Of a stretch of 29,625 nt of DNA, positions 24,996-29,625 are shown piece by piece. The notes under the pieces are model-generated. The model saw only the letters and a program-made list of their open reading frames with translations, searched no databases and had not been told where the DNA came from. The stretch comes from an uncultured Planctomycetaceae bacterium (GTDB lineage Bacteria; Planctomycetota; Planctomycetia; Pirellulales; Pirellulaceae). Each line of letters opens with the position of its first letter. Positions within the stretch are counted from its first letter, which is position 1. A program made the position numbers and the translations under genes. The stretch covers positions 1-29,625 of the forward strand of contig CAIYOB010001300.1 in assembly GCA_903927685.1 (NCBI GenBank). The letters run 5' to 3'.

Positions 24996-26687
24996 ATGGA
25001 GAGACGGTACAGTCCACGACGCGCAACCCGTTGGCCGAGGTTGGTCCAGCTCTGGGGCCTGCTGTTCGCCGCTACGCTCAGCCTCGGGCTGACGCCGCGC
25101 GGCGTCCCGGCCCAGGTGGTCATTCCGGCCGAAGCCCTGTCGACCGAGACGGCGATCACCCAGCTCATGCAGCGCGGCGAAGCCCTCGAGTCCGAACAGC
25201 GGTGGAGCGAAGCGCTTGCCCATTACGAAGAAGCCATCCGCGACTACCCCGAACGGACCGACTTGTGGGACCGTTTGACGCGGGCCCGGATGCACTATGA
25301 CCTGGGCCGCCGCTACGACGATCAATCGTACACCGGCTGGCTGGGGCAGTTGAGCGACCAGGAAGCGCAGGACGTGTACTCCGAGGTGCTCCGGAAGATT
25401 GAATCGTATTACGTCAAGCAGCCATCGTGGCAGGAACTGGCGCAACGCGGGCTGGACAACCTGCAAGTCGCGTTGAGCCTGCCGGCTTTCCGTGTTTCGC
25501 AGCAGATTCGCGGCTCGGACGAGACCGTGCGGGCGTTCTGCGAACGCATCCAACGGCGGATGAAAGTCACGACGGTGCGGACGCAGCGCGAGGCCTGTGA
25601 AGTGGCGACCACGGTGGCCAAGCTGGCCGAGCAGGAACTGGGCCTGCGTCCGGCGGTGACTGTCTTGGAGTTCACCTCGGGCGCCGTCTGCGCTCTGGAT
25701 CAGTATTCGTGCTTCCTGACGGGTGGTCAGTTAGACGAGGTGTTCTCGCAGATCGAAGGCAACTTCGTGGGCCTGGGCATCGAACTGCGGGCGCAGGACA
25801 AGTCCTTGCTGATCGTCAATGTCTTGCCGGGAGGCCCGGCCGAGGCCGGCGGCATCCGCAACGGCGACCGGATCGTGCAGGTCGACGGTCTGGCGGTCGC
25901 GGAGGTCAGCACCGACGAGGCGGCCGACATGTTGAAGGGGCCCGAAGGCAGCGCGGTCGACGTCGTGCTGTTGGACCCCGCCGGCAATCAACGCCAACTG
26001 CGGGTTGTCCGCCGCCGGGTCGACGTAGCCAGCGTCCAGGATATCAAAATCGTGGACAGCCAGTATGGCATCGGTTATCTGAAACTGACCAGCTTCCAGA
26101 AGACCACCGCTCGCGAGTTCGACGAAGCCCTGTGGCAATTGCATCGCCAGGGGATGAAGAGCCTGGTGGTGGACGTGCGCGGCAACCCGGGAGGCTTGCT
26201 GCCGGCAGCGGTGGAAGTCGCGGACAAGTTCGTCACGGCGGGCACCATCGTCTCGACGCGCGGCCGCAACGCGCACGAGGACTTTGACTACCAGGCCCAT
26301 TCCTTCGGCACCTGGCAAGTCCCGCTGGTGGTCCTGATCGACGGCGACACGGCCAGTGCCAGCGAGATCTTCGCCGGGGCGGTCCACGATCTCCGCCGGG
26401 GGACCGTGGTAGGCCAGCGGAGCTACGGGAAAGGCTCGGTGCAAGGCATCTTTGCCCTGAATTCGTCCAAGGTCGGCGTGCGGCTGACGACGGCCAAGTT
26501 CTATTCGCCAGCTGGCCATGCCATCGCCCACAACGGCGTCTATCCGGATGTGGTCGTCCGCTCGACGAGAAAGCCGCTGCTCTCCGACCCGGACCTGGCG
26601 CTCCCCGCCGAAGACCCCACTCTGGCAGCCGGCCTGCAAGTCGCCCGCAACAGCCTGTTGAGCCAGCGACAAGCATCGACGCCGTAG
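24996..26687 (+). CDS. S41 C-terminal processing peptidase (CtpA/Prc-like) with PDZ domain and TPR-like N-terminus
   Basis: The protein has 563 residues from ATG 24996, the start that places a signal peptide (WGLLFAATLSLGLTPRGVPAQ region) at the N-terminus; the in-frame upstream extension lacks coding character, and the ribosome site is weak. Residues about 45-110 contain a TPR-like helix pair (EQRWSEALAHYEEAIRDYP). A PDZ domain spans about 255-335 (GLGIELRAQDKSLLIVNVLP; GIRNGDRIVQVDG). The protease core has VVDVRGNPGGLLPAAV, the Ser454 nucleophile in GDTASASEIFAGA and Lys479 in QRSYGKGSVQG, with the 25-residue spacing of the Ser-Lys dyad. The family trims periplasmic or envelope proteins at their C-termini. 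The N-terminal ~200 residues are longer than in minimal CtpA. Confidence 0.92.
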   Translation: MERRYSPRRATRWPRLVQLWGLLFAATLSLGLTPRGVPAQVVIPAEALSTETAITQLMQRGEALESEQRWSEALAHYEEAIRDYPERTDLWDRLTRARMHYDLGRRYDDQSYTGWLGQLSDQEAQDVYSEVLRKIESYYVKQPSWQELAQRGLDNLQVALSLPAFRVSQQIRGSDETVRAFCERIQRRMKVTTVRTQREACEVATTVAKLAEQELGLRPAVTVLEFTSGAVCALDQYSCFLTGGQLDEVFSQIEGNFVGLGIELRAQDKSLLIVNVLPGGPAEAGGIRNGDRIVQVDGLAVAEVSTDEAADMLKGPEGSAVDVVLLDPAGNQRQLRVVRRRVDVASVQDIKIVDSQYGIGYLKLTSFQKTTAREFDEALWQLHRQGMKSLVVDVRGNPGGLLPAAVEVADKFVTAGTIVSTRGRNAHEDFDYQAHSFGTWQVPLVVLIDGDTASASEIFAGAVHDLRRGTVVGQRSYGKGSVQGIFALNSSKVGVRLTTAKFYSPAGHAIAHNGVYPDVVVRSTRKPLLSDPDLALPAEDPTLAAGLQVARNSLLSQRQASTP

Positions 26688-26765
26688 GTCGCGAAGTCTG
26701 AAGCAGCCGCGAGCGGTCCGTGCGGTTTGCGGAACCCGTCTTGCTGGCCTCCCGACGAACGCCGC

Positions 26766-27116
26766 TTAGTCAAACCACTCGTCGGACGGATCGAACTTGG
26801 GGAGCACGACGATCAGGACCCGCATGCGGCCGATGGCCCGGTGGCGGACGCCGGGGCGAATGAGGATGCACAGGCCGGGTTGCACGGCGACGAGTTCATC
26901 GTTCAGTTGCATCCGGGCGTCCGGCCCGCATTCGAGGATGAAGTAGGTTTCGGTCAAACGCTGGTGATAGTGCAAGCGGGCGTCGACGGAGATCTCCGTC
27001 ACGTGCACGGTCCCGGGGAAGTCCGCGACGTCCTGGAAGGCGCGGCGTGCCACGCCGCAGGGGCAAGCCACTCCGGGAAGCGTCGCAAAATCCACAATCT
27101 CGTACGGCTGTGCCAT
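26766..27116 (-). CDS. Small single-domain cupin protein
   Basis: The protein has 116 residues from ATG 27116 (AAGGA about 7 bases upstream), preferred over upstream in-frame starts because the domain begins right there. Cupin motif 1 is DARLHYHQRLTETYFILECG with metal ligands His49, His51 and Glu56; motif 2 is PGLCILIRPGVRHRAIG with His92. A short CPCG segment (residues 18-21) precedes the barrel. Single cupins of this size bind a metal and act as small dioxygenases, isomerases or binding proteins; the substrate cannot be assigned. It converges with the peptidase gene (78 bp between stops). Confidence 0.88.
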   Translation of the reverse strand: MAQPYEIVDFATLPGVACPCGVARRAFQDVADFPGTVHVTEISVDARLHYHQRLTETYFILECGPDARMQLNDELVAVQPGLCILIRPGVRHRAIGRMRVLIVVLPKFDPSDEWFD

Positions 27117-27178
27117 GCTTGGTTCCTTTGCGAGCTTGGCGGCGGACCCGGTTGGACCACGTGTGAGAGTTCGCGGCG

Positions 27179-27274
27179 TCACGCCAGCCGCAGCACCCGG
27201 CAGGTTTCCTCGTAGCTCGTCTCCCAGGATGCTTCGTCATCCAGCGGCGAACGAAAGTGGTCACGCAAGGGCAT
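27179..27274 (-). pseudogene. 31-codon remnant starting MPLRDHF
   Basis: A GGGAG ribosome site 8 bases upstream leads into MPLRDHFRSPLDDEASWE, then TSYEETCRVLRLA and a stop. The opening resembles, from memory, the N-terminus of a planctomycete family of about 200-250 residues (MPLRDHFxPP...SWE..H), and the end looks like a C-terminal tail. This suggests an in-frame internal deletion. It could instead be a genuine tiny gene. Confidence 0.35.
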
Positions 27275-27414
27275 CGGCAGAACTCCCTGGCCTTGATCAT
27301 CGACACCGATCGTCCTGAGCATACCTGACCGTCCGCGCCATCGCCAGCACACAGCGACAAGACAGCGCAAGGTATGTGACGGCCTATGGTGCGGGCCCAA
27401 GCCAGCGCCCGGGA

Positions 27415-29625
27415 TCAGGCCGAGCCGCGACGCCACGGATGCGTGAACGCGGGCGTCATCTGATCCAGCACTTCTTCCAGCGGTGAGAGTTCTGCCTGCA
27501 GGTCGCCGAACAACCGCTCCCGCGGGCCGCTGGCCGCCAGCGTGCGGGCCCCGGCGTTTTGTTCCCGCTCGGCGACGGGCAGAACCGCCAAGCTGCCATC
27601 GACGGCCGTCCACGTGTAACCGCCCGCCCGGGAATCCAGCGGTTCGATGTCCAGTACACCGTAGGCCACTCGCTCCGCGAACGGATTCCCACGTAGCCCG
27701 GCCTCTCCGAGGCCGGAGATATCGGCTTTGCCCGCTCGCTCCGCGAGCGGAATCGCGTCTCGGCCAGACGCTGCTGCTTGGGCGGCGACGCGAAACCGCA
27801 GCCGGGCAATCTCCCGCAACCCCGGCGCCAGTGCCTGGCCACCCGCCCCGACCAACCCGACCCGCAGCTGCCCCGCGGCGACCAGCGTCGCCGACAAGCC
27901 CCAACCGCCGCTGGTGTCCGCCCCGCACGATACTCCCGACGGCACGTCGATCGCCAGCAGCGCCGGGTCAAAGAACAGCTCGAAATCGATCCCGCCCACG
28001 TTCGTGGCAGCCGGCTCGATGGCCAACCATACCGGCACCGTCACCCAGCCGCCCGCCACCGCCGGAATCGCGGCGTCGATCCGGAACTGCGGATCAACAC
28101 CGCCCCCCACGGCCGTAACCGCAAGGTGCGGATTGTCCGGCACAAACGGCTCGCTCAACCCCAGTCCTTCTTGCACAATCAAGAACGCGTCGGCCGCGGA
28201 CAGCAGCCCCGAGCCGTCTGCATCGCCCACGATCCGCGGATCCGTCCAGGCATGGGCCGCAAAGCCGCTGGCCAATCCCAACGCGGCTTGCACGACCAGG
28301 AACGCATCCGCCGCGCTGTGGATCCCGCTGCCGTCGGCATCCCCCAAGTACCCCGCCTTATGCACCGCCACATCCCCCGTGGCCGCAATCGATCCACCGT
28401 TGACCAACACGTTCTCCAGCCGGATCGCCTGCGAATCGCCGTAGGCAGCTCCCACTGGCACAGCCGCGGTCAGCCGCACCACCTCGACGCCACTCCCCGA
28501 TAACGGCGTGGTCCCGTGCGCCGTCACGGTCGTCACCTTCGTCGCGCCCTCGACCCGGGTGCTCAGCGAATCCAGGGTCCAGTCGCCCGGCAGGCCTGCC
28601 GCCAGGCTCGCGGCAGTGATCTCCAATAGGCTCGCTCGATACACCACCTCGACGCTCAGCGCCGTCACCGACTCGCCACGGTCGATGCGGATCGGCAGCC
28701 CCGTGGCCGCCGCCGGACTGTTCACCGACTGCCCGGCGCCACGAGCGAAGTCCGGAATGCTCACGATCCGGTCCGCCGACGCCGCCACGGTGAACTGCGA
28801 TACGAGATCGTCTCCCGTCGTGCCGTCGCCGTTGCCGTCCAGGGGTACGTCGTTCGCATCTCGGAACGCGTGCAAGCCGCTGTGCAGCGTCAGCGTGTAC
28901 GTGTCCGGCGGCAGGACGCCTCCCGTCTTTACAAACTCCATCGCCAGCAAGCTGCCGTCCACGACGATCGATCCAGCGACGACTTGCCCGCCGGAGTCCT
29001 GGAGCAGCACATCGGCTGCGCCGAGTGTCCCGCCCGCTCCATCGTACAGATTCAGCCCTTCGCGTCGGATCGGGCCGCTGAATTCGACCAAGAAACCGCT
29101 GCGAGTCGGCGTCACCCCGACCACCGTCACCGCTTTGGCCTGCAGCGTAATCGTGCCCGCGCCGGGAGTCAGCGCCCCGTTGACGACCACGCTGCCGATC
29201 AGCACGACTTCGCCCCCCGTGCCGGCCGCCGCGCTCACCGGGGCATTCACCACGATCCGTCCGCCGGGCACCAGCATCGTCACCGCCCCGCCGCTGCGGA
29301 CCGCGGCCGAGATGGTCAGATCACCGACGCCCGCGATCCGCACGTCGCCGCCAGCGTCGATGCCCGAGTAGGCGATGTCCAGCGTTCCCGTATTGGCGAC
29401 ATAGAATCCAGCAACGGACGCCCCGCACAGTTCAGCCAGCTGCGTCTCCAGCGGATTTGCTGCAGTGCCGACTGCCCCAGCCCGGTACGCCGTCAGCTCA
29501 GCGGTCTCGGAAACGATGTCCGGAGCCGAGTCCCCGCCATCCAAGATCGAACCGTCCCGGCTGAACACGGACACATACCAGTTGCCCACTAGACTGCCGA
29601 GCGTGATGTCGCCGTCGGCCAACAC
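27415..29625 (-). CDS. C-terminal part of a large secreted surface protein with cohesin-like and dockerin-type modules (5' end beyond the window)
   Basis: 736 codons are visible; the true start lies beyond the right edge (the GTG at 29625 is just the first codon). In order: beta-helical filamentous-haemagglutinin-like repeats (to about residue 160; GDVRIAGVGDLTISAAV), a Big_5/Ig-like domain (about 170-285; GFLVEFSGPIRREGLNLYD, ending DGNGDGTTGDDLVSQFTV), a first cohesin-like beta-sandwich (about 290-420), a type I dockerin-like pair of calcium loops (about 425-500; GDADGSGIHSAADAFLVVQ and GDADGSGLLSAADAFLIVQ), a second cohesin-like domain (about 510-640; VGGIDFELFFDPALLAIDV), and a C-terminal tail (PAFTHPWRRGSA). 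It is probably attached to the cell surface or matrix; the partner is unknown. Confidence 0.85.
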   Translation of the reverse strand: MLADGDITLGSLVGNWYVSVFSRDGSILDGGDSAPDIVSETAELTAYRAGAVGTAANPLETQLAELCGASVAGFYVANTGTLDIAYSGIDAGGDVRIAGVGDLTISAAVRSGGAVTMLVPGGRIVVNAPVSAAAGTGGEVVLIGSVVVNGALTPGAGTITLQAKAVTVVGVTPTRSGFLVEFSGPIRREGLNLYDGAGGTLGAADVLLQDSGGQVVAGSIVVDGSLLAMEFVKTGGVLPPDTYTLTLHSGLHAFRDANDVPLDGNGDGTTGDDLVSQFTVAASADRIVSIPDFARGAGQSVNSPAAATGLPIRIDRGESVTALSVEVVYRASLLEITAASLAAGLPGDWTLDSLSTRVEGATKVTTVTAHGTTPLSGSGVEVVRLTAAVPVGAAYGDSQAIRLENVLVNGGSIAATGDVAVHKAGYLGDADGSGIHSAADAFLVVQAALGLASGFAAHAWTDPRIVGDADGSGLLSAADAFLIVQEGLGLSEPFVPDNPHLAVTAVGGGVDPQFRIDAAIPAVAGGWVTVPVWLAIEPAATNVGGIDFELFFDPALLAIDVPSGVSCGADTSGGWGLSATLVAAGQLRVGLVGAGGQALAPGLREIARLRFRVAAQAAASGRDAIPLAERAGKADISGLGEAGLRGNPFAERVAYGVLDIEPLDSRAGGYTWTAVDGSLAVLPVAEREQNAGARTLAASGPRERLFGDLQAELSPLEEVLDQMTPAFTHPWRRGSA

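Noticed and set aside
1..29625. CRISPR array, tRNA/rRNA genes, transposase or integrase
   Set aside because: Looked for regular repeat-spacer units, tRNA-like cloverleaf ends and transposase or recombinase motifs; none recognised by eye. A covariance-model scan would be needed to exclude small RNAs.

Overview
The window is high-GC bacterial DNA and almost certainly comes from a planctomycete (Pirellulales-like; inference). The evidence is: a surface protein with an N-terminal LEPR-type sorting motif; a large secreted protein carrying dockerin EF-hand loops and cohesin-like domains; a Tat-exported Gfo/Idh/MocA oxidoreductase; Cys- and Pro-rich outer-membrane barrels; a CE15 glucuronoyl esterase; and a large secreted beta-helix protein. 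Because of the high GC content, many long antisense reading frames are open, and these were rejected as shadows.

Layout. 1-5041 (-): 5' part of a giant LEPR-type repeat protein that runs off the left edge. 5245-10044 (+): four exported proteins in a row, namely two outer-membrane barrels, a periplasmic C39 cysteine peptidase with a complete catalytic set, and a small secreted protein with a leader-like LSDxQGxxIRG motif. This looks like a Fap-like protease/porin/substrate export system and is the best candidate here for an undescribed system. 10052-12347 (-): CE15 esterase followed by a fumarylacetoacetate-hydrolase-family enzyme. 12617-15479 (+): an OFA-type MFS transporter and a CPA2/RCK cation-proton antiporter, 7 bp apart. 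15498-19766 (-): a 1422-residue secreted protein combining a transglutaminase-like domain, a discoidin-like domain and a right-handed beta-helix. 19936-20256 (+): cutA.

20257-22362 is a decayed stretch of minus-strand gene remnants: a possible FG-GAP-like fragment, an internally deleted membrane-anchored protein, a frameshifted carboxypeptidase-regulatory-like fragment, and a methyltransferase missing its SAM-binding N-terminus. 22395-24436 (-) is a tight three-gene unit: STAS protein, Tat-exported oxidoreductase, and PII protein. 24996-26687 (+) is an S41 C-terminal processing peptidase with a good sigma70-type promoter 160-190 bp upstream. 26766-27116 (-) is a small cupin, followed by a 31-codon remnant. 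27415-29625 (-) is the C-terminal part of a second large surface protein whose start lies off the right edge.

The common theme is the cell envelope: large exported repeat proteins, polysaccharide-related enzymes and a putative outer-membrane export locus, with a few cytoplasmic regulators (PII, STAS, CutA). No tRNA, rRNA, CRISPR array, integrase or transposase was recognised. Domain calls were made by reading motifs, without database searches.
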